A DNA stretch of 64,000 nt, taken from contig CAVRJB010000016.1 in the NCBI GenBank assembly GCA_963721385.1, positions 124,001 to 188,000 of the forward strand, read 5' to 3'. How positions within the stretch are numbered: position 1 is the stretch's first letter; each line of letters opens with the position of its first letter. Source of the stretch: DAOMFB01 sp963721385. Lineage in GTDB: Bacteria; Acidobacteriota; Thermoanaerobaculia; UBA5066. Of this stretch, positions 10,131 to 18,708 are shown in pieces. The notes under the pieces are model-generated. The model saw only the letters and a list, made by a program, of their open reading frames with translations. It ran no database searches and had not been told where the DNA came from. The translations under genes and the position numbers were made by a program.

Positions 10131-10385
10131 ACGCCGGAGGGCGTCGGATCGGGGTGAGCAGATCGAGCGTGTTGTTCGTCTCGTCCTTTTCGTCGATCGC
10201 GTTCTGGGGATCGACCCTCGCCTTCACCTTCTGAAACCTCCCCCGGGACGAATTTCGGGCGCGAAAAACCGTGGCTCGCGGTGCCGTGCGAGGTTTCTGA
10301 CTGCCTGCGCCGCGCCGATCAACTCAGGGCCTCCTCACGAAGCTTGCTAATCTCCGAGGATCCGATTGGAGAGGCGGGGGGCTCC
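10131..10385 (+). other. Intergenic segment after the giant lipoprotein
   Basis: A 35-codon hydrophobic reading frame overlaps the lipoprotein stop (ATGA at 10127, ending 10234) and has no recognisable homology. A GC hairpin (CTCGC at 10275-10279 with GCGAG at 10288-10292) followed by GTTTCT could be a weak terminator. Nothing else stands out. Confidence 0.3.
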
Positions 10386-11513
10386 ATGCAGGGATGTTTT
10401 CTCCGGAGGGCTCGTGTCCGGACCTTCCCGCGCGGAGGGCTCGCGTCGTTTTCTCGGGCCCTTCCGGTCGTCCTCGCGCTCTTCGTGTCCCGGTCTGCCC
10501 CGGCGATCGAGGCTCCGGGAGTCCGCTCGCTCTATCCTCTCAGCCTCCCGTTTCTCCATTTCGGGCCACTCCGCCCCGAGGGCTGCAGCGATCTCGACCT
10601 GACGTTCGCCTATGCGAATACCTTCTCTCATTCGTGGCATCCGAACGCCATCAAGCTGGAGATGGGGACGCAAGGCCGGCCGTTTCTCCGATCCGAGGCC
10701 GAGGAGCTTCACCTCCGCCACCCGCAGGACACCATCTACTTCGTCGACGGCGACGTGACACGAGTCGCCCTTTTCGGAGCCCTGTCGCTCGGGAAAGGGT
10801 TCGCCATCGGTCTCGAGATTCCCTGGATCTCATTCGGCGCCCTCCAACTGGACTCGGCCGTCGACGGCTTCCACCGCGGCTTCGGCATCCCTGACAGCCA
10901 GCGGCAGTGGTTCCCGCGCGGGCGCTTTCAGATCGTCCTCCAGGCGCCTGACGGCCCCCTCCATTTCTTCGACCGAACTCCTTCCGCCGGCCTCGCGGAC
11001 ATCGTCTCGACCCTCAGATGGCGCGGGGAGACGGCGGGCCGCTGGCATCTGGGCGTCGACCTGGCGATCAAGCTGCCGTCGGGGAACCCGGACGAATTCC
11101 GGGGATCCGGCTCCGTCGACGGAGGTCTTCTTCTCGGCGCCTGGAACTCCTTCGGGCCTCGCCAGAGGTGGACGTTCCAGGTTGAAGGGGGCGTCGTCGT
11201 CCCCGGGCCGTACCGCGGGTCCCTCCCGCTGCCGCTCGACCCGGCGGCCTTTTTCAGGCTGCTGCTCGGAATCCAGTTCAGGCTCGGATCGGGGACCACC
11301 CTTTCCCTCGCGGGGGTGAGGGAGCAGAGCGCTCTGCACCGCCAGAACCTCGGCGACGTGACCGCGACGAGCGGCGAGGTGAGCCTCGGACTCGCGCAGA
11401 GCCTCTTCGGACAAGGCGTTCTGGAGCTTTCGATCACGGAGAACCTTCCGCGCCTGGGCGACGCCCCGGATCTCGTCGCCGCGCTCCGGTTCCGGTGGGG
11501 TTTTCCAGGGTGA
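10386..11513 (+). CDS. DUF3187 family outer-membrane protein
   Basis: The start chosen is ATG 10386; the frame is open upstream to 10281, but only this start places a signal peptide sensibly (ALPVVLALFVSRSAPAIEA). The mature protein has alternating strands and ends in an aromatic-rich strand (ALRFRWGF). The DUF3187 features are present: a DVTRVALFGALSLGKGFAIGLEIPW stretch in the first half (beginning near residue 118) and a DGFHRGFGIP block. The family is predicted to form outer-membrane beta-barrels of unknown function. It is coupled to the next barrel gene. Confidence 0.75.
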   Translation: MQGCFLRRARVRTFPRGGLASFSRALPVVLALFVSRSAPAIEAPGVRSLYPLSLPFLHFGPLRPEGCSDLDLTFAYANTFSHSWHPNAIKLEMGTQGRPFLRSEAEELHLRHPQDTIYFVDGDVTRVALFGALSLGKGFAIGLEIPWISFGALQLDSAVDGFHRGFGIPDSQRQWFPRGRFQIVLQAPDGPLHFFDRTPSAGLADIVSTLRWRGETAGRWHLGVDLAIKLPSGNPDEFRGSGSVDGGLLLGAWNSFGPRQRWTFQVEGGVVVPGPYRGSLPLPLDPAAFFRLLLGIQFRLGSGTTLSLAGVREQSALHRQNLGDVTATSGEVSLGLAQSLFGQGVLELSITENLPRLGDAPDLVAALRFRWGFPG

Positions 11514-12184
11514 GAGGTCGCGGCCACCTGCCGGGACTCCTGCTGGCGGCGCTCTTCGCCGCGGCCGTGACCTCGGCCCCGGCAGTGGCGCAGACGCTGC
11601 CCGTGCCGGGATCCATCGAGGCCGGAATCGGCGGGGGCCGTTTCTTCGGCGGGTCGTTTCAGAGCGGATCGAACGACCTGGTCGATCACCGCGTCCAGGC
11701 GGACCAGGACATCCTGACGGGCTTCTGGCTCGGGGCCCAGCTCTCGCGGTGCTGGGGGCTGGAGCTGGCCGTCCGGCGGACCGAGACCCAACTCGTCGAG
11801 CCGGCCGGCCGTGTCTTCGCCCGGAAACCCGCCGTTGCCGTGTTCGTTCCCGCGACCGTCGAGCTGCTCGGCCTCCGGTCCTACCCTCTCGGGAACTTCG
11901 TCCCGTACGCCGGCTTCGGAGCGGGTTTCATGAACCTCGACGTGGACGTGAATGACGCGGCGGTCCGCGACGTGAACCGGTTCTGCCTGTCGATGACCGT
12001 CGGTGCCCGGTATTACGCAGCGCGCTGGATCGGCGCGAGAATCGACGTGAGGGGGCGGGCCACCTACCTCGGAGCCCGCAGCCTCGGCGAGGACCACGGG
12101 TTTTTCGACACGGGCCGGTGGTTCCCGGACGCGGAGCTTCTTGCGGGGGTCTTTCTGAGCTTCGGGGGGAAGGCGTCGCCGTGA
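11510..12184 (+). CDS. Outer-membrane beta-barrel protein (OmpA/OprF-like barrel)
   Basis: About 224 aa from GTG 11510, which overlaps the preceding stop as GTGA; GTG 11495 is also in frame. It has a signal peptide (LPGLLLAALFAAAVTSAPAVAQ). Barrel strands such as IEAGIGGGRFFGG, FVPYAGFGAGFMNLD and MTVGARYYAARWIGARIDVR follow, ending LLAGVFLSFG. The pattern is that of small OmpA-like or porin-family barrels. No peptidoglycan-binding OmpA domain is attached. It pairs with the DUF3187 protein. Function unknown. Confidence 0.65.
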   Translation: MRGRGHLPGLLLAALFAAAVTSAPAVAQTLPVPGSIEAGIGGGRFFGGSFQSGSNDLVDHRVQADQDILTGFWLGAQLSRCWGLELAVRRTETQLVEPAGRVFARKPAVAVFVPATVELLGLRSYPLGNFVPYAGFGAGFMNLDVDVNDAAVRDVNRFCLSMTVGARYYAARWIGARIDVRGRATYLGARSLGEDHGFFDTGRWFPDAELLAGVFLSFGGKASP

Positions 12185-12209
12185 ACGGCCTGGACGACCG
12201 AGAGGAAGT

Positions 12210-13859
12210 TCAGAGCACCTTCCCGATCCCCTTCGCGAGCGTGGACATCTTCACGTAGCCGAAGAAGCGGCCGCTCCCCATCAGGCCGAGCGCCTCGGGG
12301 ATCTTCGTCCGCGGGTCCTTCGCGTAGAGGGTCCCGAAGGCGCGGCGCGTGAATTTCTGGAAGGCGCCGTCGTACGGATACCACCACGGCATCGCGGGGG
12401 CGGCCCCCATGTCCATGCTGACGTGCTTGATGTTGACCAGCTCGTAGAGGCCGTAGATGGCGTGGCTCCGGCCGAGGCCCGACTTCTTGATGCCCCCCCA
12501 GCTCGCCGTCGGCTCGCCGAAGGAGAAGAGGTGGTCGTTGATCGTCACGGTGCCTGCCTCGAGCTCTGCGGCGAGGCGGTCCGCCGTCCGCCGCGAGCGC
12601 GTCCATCCCGACGCCGTGAGGCCAAACTCGGAGTCGTTCGCGAGGGCGATCGCGTCGTCGAGCGACTTGACGACCTGGATCGGGAGGAGCGGCCCGAACG
12701 TCTCCTCGCGCATCGCGCGCATCGAATGGTCGGCCTTCGCGAGGACGGTGGGCGGGAACCAGATCCCCCTCGCCGCCGGGCGCTCGCCGCCATGGAGGAT
12801 CCTCGCCCCCCGCGCCACGGCATCCGACACGTGCTCCTCGACGAGCGCGCGCTGGTCCGCGGTCGTCATCGGCCCCATGTCGGTCGCCTCGGCGAGCGGA
12901 TCGCCGACGCGGAGAGCCTTCGTCCGCGCCACGACCTTCGTCACGAACTCGTCGGCCACGCTTTCGAGGACGTAGACCCGTTCGATCGAGCCGCACGCCT
13001 GCCCCGAGTTCATGAAGGCGCCCCAGACGACGCCGGCGGCCGCGCGGTCGAGGTCGGCGTCCGCCGTGACGATGGACGGGTCCTTCCCGCCCAGCTCGAG
13101 GACGCTTCCCGTCAGGTTTCCGGCCGCCGTCCGGACGACGTGGATGCCCGTCTCGACGGAGCCGGTGAACAGGATTTTCGCGATCCCCGTGTGGGAGATC
13201 AGGTGATCGGTCTCGGCGCCCCCGGCGGTCACGACGTTCACGACTCCCGGCGGCAGGCCGGCGCGCCGGCAGAGGTCGCCGATCAGGATCCCGGTCAGCG
13301 CCGCCGCGGAGGCCGGCTTCAGGACGACCGTGTTCCCGGCCGCGAGGCACGCGGCGATCTCGACCATCGGGATCGCGAACGGGAAGTTCCACGGCGTGAC
13401 GACGGCGATGACGCCGAGCGGGTCGAACCGGAACGACGCCTCCTTGTGCGCGAAGAGGATCTGCTCGTAGTCGACGGGGCACGGCGAGAGGAGGTTCCGG
13501 AGATTCCGGGAGAGGTACCGGAGCGTGTCGGCGGCGGGAACGATGTCCACCGCCCGCGCCTCGCCGATCGGCTTCCCCTGCTCCGTGGCGATCAGCCGCT
13601 CGATCTCGACGTGGGACCGCCGGACCACCTCGAGCAGCTTCGCGAGGTGCTTCTGGCGAGCGCCGAACGACGTCTGTGACCAGTGCCGGAACGCCTTCCG
13701 GGCCGCGGCGACCGCCGCGTCGATCTCGGCGGGCCCGGCCCGGTGGACCTCGGCGAATTCTTCTCCCGTCGAGGGGCGGATGGCCGCAAACCTCCGGCTC
13801 GTCGCGACGTCCTGCCCGTCGATGATCGACCGGTCGGCGTACCGGACGCGGCCCTTCAA
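12210..13859 (-). CDS. NAD(P)-dependent aldehyde dehydrogenase, coupled to an acyl reductase-like SDR
   Basis: A protein of 549 aa of the ALDH superfamily. Visible are the nucleotide-site motif TPWNFPFAIPM, the general base glutamate in ELGGKDP, the catalytic cysteine in NSGQACGS and the EETFGPLLPI motif. The C-terminus is longer than usual by about 60 residues (from PWWYPYDGAFQKFTRRAFG). The best start is TTG 13859, which overlaps the upstream SDR stop as TTGA; no ATG or GTG is available before the conserved region. Because the SDR resembles fatty acyl-CoA reductases, the pair probably interconverts a long-chain acyl group, aldehyde and acid. That substrate is inference. Confidence 0.85.
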   Translation of the reverse strand: MKGRVRYADRSIIDGQDVATSRRFAAIRPSTGEEFAEVHRAGPAEIDAAVAAARKAFRHWSQTSFGARQKHLAKLLEVVRRSHVEIERLIATEQGKPIGEARAVDIVPAADTLRYLSRNLRNLLSPCPVDYEQILFAHKEASFRFDPLGVIAVVTPWNFPFAIPMVEIAACLAAGNTVVLKPASAAALTGILIGDLCRRAGLPPGVVNVVTAGGAETDHLISHTGIAKILFTGSVETGIHVVRTAAGNLTGSVLELGGKDPSIVTADADLDRAAAGVVWGAFMNSGQACGSIERVYVLESVADEFVTKVVARTKALRVGDPLAEATDMGPMTTADQRALVEEHVSDAVARGARILHGGERPAARGIWFPPTVLAKADHSMRAMREETFGPLLPIQVVKSLDDAIALANDSEFGLTASGWTRSRRTADRLAAELEAGTVTINDHLFSFGEPTASWGGIKKSGLGRSHAIYGLYELVNIKHVSMDMGAAPAMPWWYPYDGAFQKFTRRAFGTLYAKDPRTKIPEALGLMGSGRFFGYVKMSTLAKGIGKVL

Positions 13860-14986
13860 ATCATCGCTCCGCGCGTGATCTCGGCCTTCTTCTTCTTCCA
13901 GAAGGCGACGAGCCGCTGAACATACTCGGCGAAAGGCGGACAGGCGACGCCGAACCGGGCGAGGTCCGCCGTAGCCCGGGACGCGTCGTAGTGGACCGGA
14001 TGGTCGAAATAGTCGAGCGTCTGGCCCGGCATGCCGAGCCACTGGCTGACCTGCGGCGCGGCGAGAGCGAGCTTCGCGATCGGGAGCGGCACCGGCACGA
14101 AGACGAACGACTTGCCGATCGACTTCGCGAGGAGCTCGGCGATGTCGAGCGCCGTGTGCGGATTCGGGTCGGTCAGGTGATAGGTCTTCCCCTTCGCTCC
14201 CACCCACGACGAGAGGCGCGCGATCGCCTCGAGGACGAAGTCGATCGGGACGAGGTTCACTTCGGCGGCGCCGTCGCCGATCCGGATGAAGAGCCCGGGC
14301 GACGGGAGAAGGTCCATCGCGTTGAGCGCGAAGTAGGGGCCGTCGAACTTGGCGGTCTCGCCGTTCCCCGAGTCGCCGACGACGATGCCGGGGCGGTAGA
14401 TCGTGTGCGGGAGGCCGCTTTCGACGACCGCCACTTCGGCGAGGAACTTCGTCTCCTCGTAGTGGTTCTTGAAGCTCTGGCCGACGTCGAGGTCGGTCTC
14501 GCGGTAGGTGCCGACGGCCGTTCCCGAGACGTACGCGGTGGAGACGTAGTCGAGCCGGGAGAGGTGCGGCGCCTCGGCGAGGAACTCGAGGACGTTCCGC
14601 GTCCCTTCGACGTTGATCCGGAGCGCCACGTCCCGGGCGACGGCCAGGTCGTAGACCGCGGCGAGGTGGAAGGCGCCGGTCAGCTCCTTCCGGAGCTTCC
14701 GCGCCGACGACTCCCCCATCCCGAGGCCGGGGGCGGTGATGTCGCCCACGACGACGTCGAGACGCCCTTTCGTCCTCGGGTGGGTCGCGGCGAGCGCCCG
14801 GACCGACTCGTGGGCCGCGTCGAGGAACTTCTCCTGGACGAGGCAAGCGAAACGGGCGCCCGGGCGGAGCTCGAGGAGCCGCGGAATCAGCCGGGCGCCG
14901 ATGAAGCCTGGAAACCCGGTGAAGAGGATCGTGCTCGCGACGTGAGTGTCGGAGGCGGGGGCTTTGCGGAGTCTTGGTGTGGCCAT
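13856..14986 (-). CDS. Extended SDR, fatty acyl-CoA / thioester reductase-like (NAD_binding_4)
   Basis: A protein of 376 aa. An N-terminal Rossmann motif (ILFTGFPGFIGARLIPRLL, about 20-38) is followed by FHLAAVYDL, NVEGTRNVLEF, the serine/threonine and YxxxK-type site (YVSTAYVSG, then HYEETKFLAE) and IYRPGIVVGDS. These match the male-sterility/thioester-reductase subfamily rather than sugar epimerases. It is translationally coupled to the aldehyde dehydrogenase. Upstream is a TAGACT box 7 nt from the ATG and no Shine-Dalgarno. Confidence 0.8.
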   Translation of the reverse strand: MATPRLRKAPASDTHVASTILFTGFPGFIGARLIPRLLELRPGARFACLVQEKFLDAAHESVRALAATHPRTKGRLDVVVGDITAPGLGMGESSARKLRKELTGAFHLAAVYDLAVARDVALRINVEGTRNVLEFLAEAPHLSRLDYVSTAYVSGTAVGTYRETDLDVGQSFKNHYEETKFLAEVAVVESGLPHTIYRPGIVVGDSGNGETAKFDGPYFALNAMDLLPSPGLFIRIGDGAAEVNLVPIDFVLEAIARLSSWVGAKGKTYHLTDPNPHTALDIAELLAKSIGKSFVFVPVPLPIAKLALAAPQVSQWLGMPGQTLDYFDHPVHYDASRATADLARFGVACPPFAEYVQRLVAFWKKKKAEITRGAMI

Positions 14987-14993
14987 CGGAACG

Positions 14994-14999
14994 AGTCTA
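14994..14999 (-). promoter_or_regulatory. TANNNT -10 box for the SDR-ALDH operon
   Basis: TAGACT on the minus strand ends 7 nt before the ATG at 14986, with no Shine-Dalgarno between. Confidence 0.45.
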
Positions 15000-15027
15000 C
15001 TGCCGCCGGGGCGGGCCGGCGGCCACC

Positions 15028-15195
15028 ATGGCGATCCAGGGCGGCGACCCCCTCTACCAGCTCACCCGAATGGACTACCCGGCGGGGGCCCCGTTCAATG
15101 TCGAGGTCCACCAGTGGACTTACGACGCCATCGGGAATAGCCTGCCGAACACGGTGAATTCCACCACGCGGACGTACGCCTACTTCAAGAACTGA
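15028..15195 (+). pseudogene. RHS/YD-repeat remnant
   Basis: A short open segment reads DPLYQLTRMDYP...HQWTYDAIGNSLPNTVNS and ends at a stop at 15195. The LYQLT and YDAIGNxL units are the core of RHS/YD repeats, which normally occur in tandem in very large secreted toxin or wall proteins. Only about two units remain, with no shell domain, toxin tip or immunity gene nearby, so it is read as the scrap of a lost rhs gene. Confidence 0.6.
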
Positions 15196-15221
15196 AATCC
15201 AGTATTCCTGGGGAGGCTGAC

Positions 15222-16625
15222 ATGCACCGTTTTTTGCTTCGGATCGCTATTGCTCTTGCCGCCGCGATGGCTGCACCCGTTTTCGGGCAGAGCATCGTCG
15301 TACCCAACGGCAATGCAACCGTCACGGGAAACGACACATCGGGGCCACTTCCGGGGTCGTCGGTTTCCGTGCGGTCCCAGACGGTATTCGACCCGGACCA
15401 GTTCCCGTCGGGGCCGATCGACATCACGGGGTTTACGTGGCGGGCAGCCCCCGGCACGGGAGCGCTCAATGCCAGCTTCAGCGGGAACATCTACCTGTCC
15501 ACCAGCCCCAATTGGGCGAATTCGACGGGACACCCGCTGATGAGCACGACCTTCGCAAGCAATGTCGGCTCAGATAACACGCTGGTGATGTCACCCAGCA
15601 ACTTCGCGCTCACCGGCGCCGGGTGTGCCGCACCTGGTCCGTGCCCATTCGCCAACAACATCGTGTTCACCAGGCCGTTTACGTACAACCGGGCGAACGG
15701 CCCGCTCCTGATCGATATCCAGGCCACGACCTTCGAGGCATCGGGAACCGGGCAATTCGACATCGTAACCTGCATGAATACAAGTTGCGTGATCAATGGT
15801 GTGTCCGCGGTGCCGCTCGGCGCCGCGACAGGGACCATGAACGATGACCCTCGATTCGGGGGCTCCAACATTACGCAAATCACGTACACGCCGGCATCGA
15901 CGACGGCGACGCTCTTCGTGCCGGTCATCCTCGTCTCGTCCGGTCTCGCGGGCTCGTTCTACACGTCGGAGATGGTGCTCACGAACCGCGGGACGACGCC
16001 CGCCTCGATCACCTACACGTACGTGGCGTCGACCGGCGGCGGCAGCGGCTCGGCCCCGGATTCGCTCGCCCCCGGAGAGCAGCGCATCGTCTCGGACGCG
16101 ATCGACTATCTGCGCGAGAAGGGCGTGCCGCTCCCCGATACCGGCAACCGCGTCGGCACGCTGCGAGTGGCGTTCGCCGGCCTCTCGTCGGCCTCCGCGG
16201 CGGCCGTCACCGTGCGGACGACGAGTCCCGTCCCGCCGGGGGCCGCGACCGGCCGGGCGGGCCTGGCGTATGCCGGCTTGCCGGTCGGCCAACTCCTCGC
16301 CGGCACGGCGTACCTTTGCGGGCTGCGCGTGAACGCCTCGGAACGCACGAATGTGGCGATCCAGAACGGCGGAGCGGCGACCGACGGCGACGTGAGGTTG
16401 CGGCTGACGTTCCTCTCGGGCGACGGCAGCTCCGTCACCGGCTCGGTCGAGCAGACGCTCTCGCCCGGCGACTTCCACCAGTATCGCTTGACCGACATCG
16501 CGCCGGCGGCAGCCAACGGCTACGTCCGTGTGGAGCGCGTGTCGGGCAGCGCGCCGTACTACGCCTATGCCGTCATCAACGACAACGTGACGTCGGACGG
16601 CTCGTTCATCACCCCGCTGCCCTAG
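15222..16625 (+). CDS. Secreted protein with the same C-terminal domain as the 6615-10130 lipoprotein
   Basis: A protein of 467 aa after GGGGAGG. It has a Sec signal peptide (FLLRIAIALAAAMAAPVFGQ). An N-terminal beta-rich domain (about 22-225) contains paired cysteines (GCAAPGPCPF; TCMNTSC). From about 228 comes the domain shared with the large lipoprotein: LFVPVILVSSGLAGSFYTSE, LTNRGTTPASITYTY, a YLREKGVPLP helix and the closing YAYAVINDNVTSDGSF. The function of both domains is unknown. The reading frame continues recognisably past the stop (see 16626-16715). Confidence 0.75.
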   Translation: MHRFLLRIAIALAAAMAAPVFGQSIVVPNGNATVTGNDTSGPLPGSSVSVRSQTVFDPDQFPSGPIDITGFTWRAAPGTGALNASFSGNIYLSTSPNWANSTGHPLMSTTFASNVGSDNTLVMSPSNFALTGAGCAAPGPCPFANNIVFTRPFTYNRANGPLLIDIQATTFEASGTGQFDIVTCMNTSCVINGVSAVPLGAATGTMNDDPRFGGSNITQITYTPASTTATLFVPVILVSSGLAGSFYTSEMVLTNRGTTPASITYTYVASTGGGSGSAPDSLAPGEQRIVSDAIDYLREKGVPLPDTGNRVGTLRVAFAGLSSASAAAVTVRTTSPVPPGAATGRAGLAYAGLPVGQLLAGTAYLCGLRVNASERTNVAIQNGGAATDGDVRLRLTFLSGDGSSVTGSVEQTLSPGDFHQYRLTDIAPAAANGYVRVERVSGSAPYYAYAVINDNVTSDGSFITPLP

Positions 16626-16715
16626 ACGGCGCTCGACGGCCGGACCGGTCTGACGCTGCCGATCGTCGTCGTGACGGACAGGTTCTAGACGGAGCTCGCG
16701 GGGCTCGGTGTCAGG
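16626..16715 (+). pseudogene. Decayed second copy of the shared C-terminal domain
   Basis: In the same frame as the secreted protein, the codons after its TAG read TALDGRTGLTLPIVVVTDRF, a second TAG, then TELAGLG. This aligns with the opening of the second domain copy in the large lipoprotein (RPLFLNVPVLVETGAFVSELVL). Homology is lost where the convergent pabC begins. The stub suggests the protein once had two domain copies. Confidence 0.5.
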
Positions 16716-16719
16716 TCTG

Positions 16720-17508
16720 CTAAAGCTCGCGGCCGAGAGCGGGATCGGTCCTCAGCCGCCGGTTGACGTCGGCGATCCTCTCGAGCATGGCGGGAGGCCT
16801 CGCGCACGGCTTCCCGTCGATCGACACGAGAGGGGCGACGAGCGTGAGCGAGCCGCAAAGGACGGCGCCGTCGCGGAGAAGCGGCTCGGAAAGCGAAAGG
16901 CCGGGTCCCGGTTCGGGTGCGAAGGCCGCGCCGGTGACGCTCGGCAGGGCGCCGTTCCGGGGCCGGACAGGCAGGCCGCCGTTCCATGCGACGAGAGCGG
17001 TGGACGTCCCCTCCAGGTACGAGCCGTCGGCCGCCGTGAAGAGGCCCTCGCTTCCCCCGCCCCGGACGGCGATCCGGAGGCCGGCCACGGCAGCGAAATA
17101 GCTCGTCGACTTCGTCGAGGGGGTATCGCGCCGGAGCTCGGGGGGCAGCGTCACGCCGTGGGCCCCTTCGCGACGCTGGAGCGTGAGGGGCGGGACGGGC
17201 CGGAGCGAGATGTCGAGGCGCCACGACGTGGTCCTCTCCAGCTCGTGTCCGACGGCGATCCACGCGAGGCGCAGGGCGCGCTCCTCGGACGGAGCGAGGG
17301 CCGCTTTGCCGATGAGCCGTGCCGCGTCGGCCTCGAGGGCGCCTCGCGACGGCGCCGGAAACTCCCACCGGCTGACGGTGGCGTGGAGGCGGTCGAGGTG
17401 CTGCATCCAGAGGACGGCCCGCCGCCCGACCAGGAGGACCGTCTCGAAGAAGCCGGCCCCGCGCTCCACGGCCGGGGAGTCGAAGGGGACGTCGGCGGGC
17501 CCGCTCAC
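16720..17508 (-). CDS. pabC: Aminodeoxychorismate lyase, class IV aminotransferase fold (PabC)
   Basis: A protein of 262 aa from GTG 17508, which overlaps the pabB stop as GTGA. It has the fold-type IV PLP layout: an ERGAGFFETVLLV opening, a mid-protein STSYFAAVAGLRI block at the lysine position of the family, and LFTAADGSYLEGTSTALVAW (the class IV E-G-T-x-x-N-like motif). It should release pyruvate from aminodeoxychorismate to give p-aminobenzoate for folate. The lysine in KSTSYF is the expected PLP-binding residue. The pairing with pabB supports the assignment over a branched-chain aminotransferase. Confidence 0.8.
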   Translation of the reverse strand: MSGPADVPFDSPAVERGAGFFETVLLVGRRAVLWMQHLDRLHATVSRWEFPAPSRGALEADAARLIGKAALAPSEERALRLAWIAVGHELERTTSWRLDISLRPVPPLTLQRREGAHGVTLPPELRRDTPSTKSTSYFAAVAGLRIAVRGGGSEGLFTAADGSYLEGTSTALVAWNGGLPVRPRNGALPSVTGAAFAPEPGPGLSLSEPLLRDGAVLCGSLTLVAPLVSIDGKPCARPPAMLERIADVNRRLRTDPALGREL

Positions 17509-18695
17509 GGTGATGTTTCCCTCGCTCGCGGGCCGAGGCGGCCGAGAACGGCCTCGAACTCCCGCGACTTCGTTTCGGTCTCCCGCCATTCGGAGGCAGC
17601 CTCCGAGTCCCAGACGATGCCTCCCCCGGCGTGGTAATCCACTCTACTCCCGTGGAGGATCGCGGTCCGGATCGCCACGTTCAAGACGATCCGTCCGTCT
17701 CCCCCGACCCAACCGGCAACGCCCGTGTACACACCGCGCGGGACAGGCTCGCTCCGGCGGATGAATCCGAGCGCCGCCCGTTTCGGGGCTCCCGTGATCG
17801 AGCCGCCCGGCAGCATGGCGCTGAGGAGATCCGACGGCCGGGTCCCGGGCTTGAGGCGCGCCGTGACCGTCGACTCGAGGTGGTGGAGGTGCCGGAACGA
17901 CCGGAGCGCGGGCGTCGGCGGCGCCGTGACGCCTCCCGGAACGGCGACCCGCCCCAGGTCGTTCCGGATCAGATCCACGATCATGACGTGCTCGGCGGCG
18001 TCCTTCGGAGACGCGAGGAGCCGCTCCTGCGCCTCGGCGTCCTCGGCGGGCGTCCGTCCTCGCGCAACCGTTCCCTTGATCGGCGCGCTCGCCGCGAGGC
18101 CGGCCCGGAGGTCGGCGTCGAGAAAGAGCTCCGGCGAGTTGGAGACGACAGCCCAGCCGTTCCCGGCGACGGTGACGGCGTAGGGCACCGGGTTCTCCTC
18201 GAAGAGCGCGGCGGCGAGCGCAAAGGGATCGATTCGGGCGGCATGGCGCGTCCGCCGGGTCAAGTTCACCTGGTAGACGTCACCGCGGGCGATGCCATCC
18301 CGGATCGCCTCGATGCGGGCGGCCCACTCGACCGGAGAGAGCGACGCCTCCGGCGTTGCCGGGAGACCTTCTTCGAATGCGAGTCGGGCATTCGGCGAAG
18401 GCGGAGCGCGTCGTGCTGCGTTCCGCAGCCGATAGACGCCGAAGGCGGCCAGCGGGGTCCCTTCGGGTTTCCGGAACAGGGGCGCGGACCCCTCGAGCCA
18501 GACGCCCGCTTCATAGGCGATGAAGCCGATGGCGATCAGGTCCGGATCGTTCGAGGACGCGACGTCGTCCAGCGAGGAGAGGACGCTGCCGATCTGCTCA
18601 GGCGCCTCGGCCAGCAGCCGCCTCTCCTCACCTTCGAAGAAAAGCGGCGTGTCCAATGCCCAGCTGTCGCCCGTCAGAAGCGCCCTGAATCCCAT
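17505..18695 (-). CDS. pabB: Aminodeoxychorismate synthase component I (PabB)
   Basis: A protein of 396 aa of the chorismate-binding family. The APIKGTVARGRT motif carries the lysine that distinguishes PabB from anthranilate synthase (PIAGT). DLIRNDLGRV, HLESTVTARL and MLPGGSITGAPK are also present, and GIVWDSEAASEW closes the active site. It converts chorismate plus ammonia to aminodeoxychorismate. The glutaminase partner PabA is not in the window. A TAGACT box lies 8 nt upstream of the ATG, and the promoter region is shared with the divergent thioesterase gene. Confidence 0.92.
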   Translation of the reverse strand: MGFRALLTGDSWALDTPLFFEGEERRLLAEAPEQIGSVLSSLDDVASSNDPDLIAIGFIAYEAGVWLEGSAPLFRKPEGTPLAAFGVYRLRNAARRAPPSPNARLAFEEGLPATPEASLSPVEWAARIEAIRDGIARGDVYQVNLTRRTRHAARIDPFALAAALFEENPVPYAVTVAGNGWAVVSNSPELFLDADLRAGLAASAPIKGTVARGRTPAEDAEAQERLLASPKDAAEHVMIVDLIRNDLGRVAVPGGVTAPPTPALRSFRHLHHLESTVTARLKPGTRPSDLLSAMLPGGSITGAPKRAALGFIRRSEPVPRGVYTGVAGWVGGDGRIVLNVAIRTAILHGSRVDYHAGGGIVWDSEAASEWRETETKSREFEAVLGRLGPRARETSP

Positions 18696-18702
18696 CGTCG
18701 GC

Positions 18703-18708
18703 TAGTCT
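18703..18708 (+). promoter_or_regulatory. TANNNT -10 box for the thioesterase gene
   Basis: TAGTCT ends 7 nt before the ATG at 18716. It overlaps the opposite-strand TAGACT of pabB, so the nine bases CTAGTCTAG may serve both directions. Confidence 0.45.

Noticed and set aside
10127..10234. 35-codon hydrophobic frame overlapping the lipoprotein stop
   Set aside because: Too short, no Shine-Dalgarno and no recognisable similarity; kept only as a note on the intergenic segment.
12423..13679. 418-codon plus-strand frame over the aldehyde dehydrogenase
   Set aside because: A shadow of a gene with intact catalytic motifs; composition is arginine/aspartate/glycine-rich as expected for antisense.
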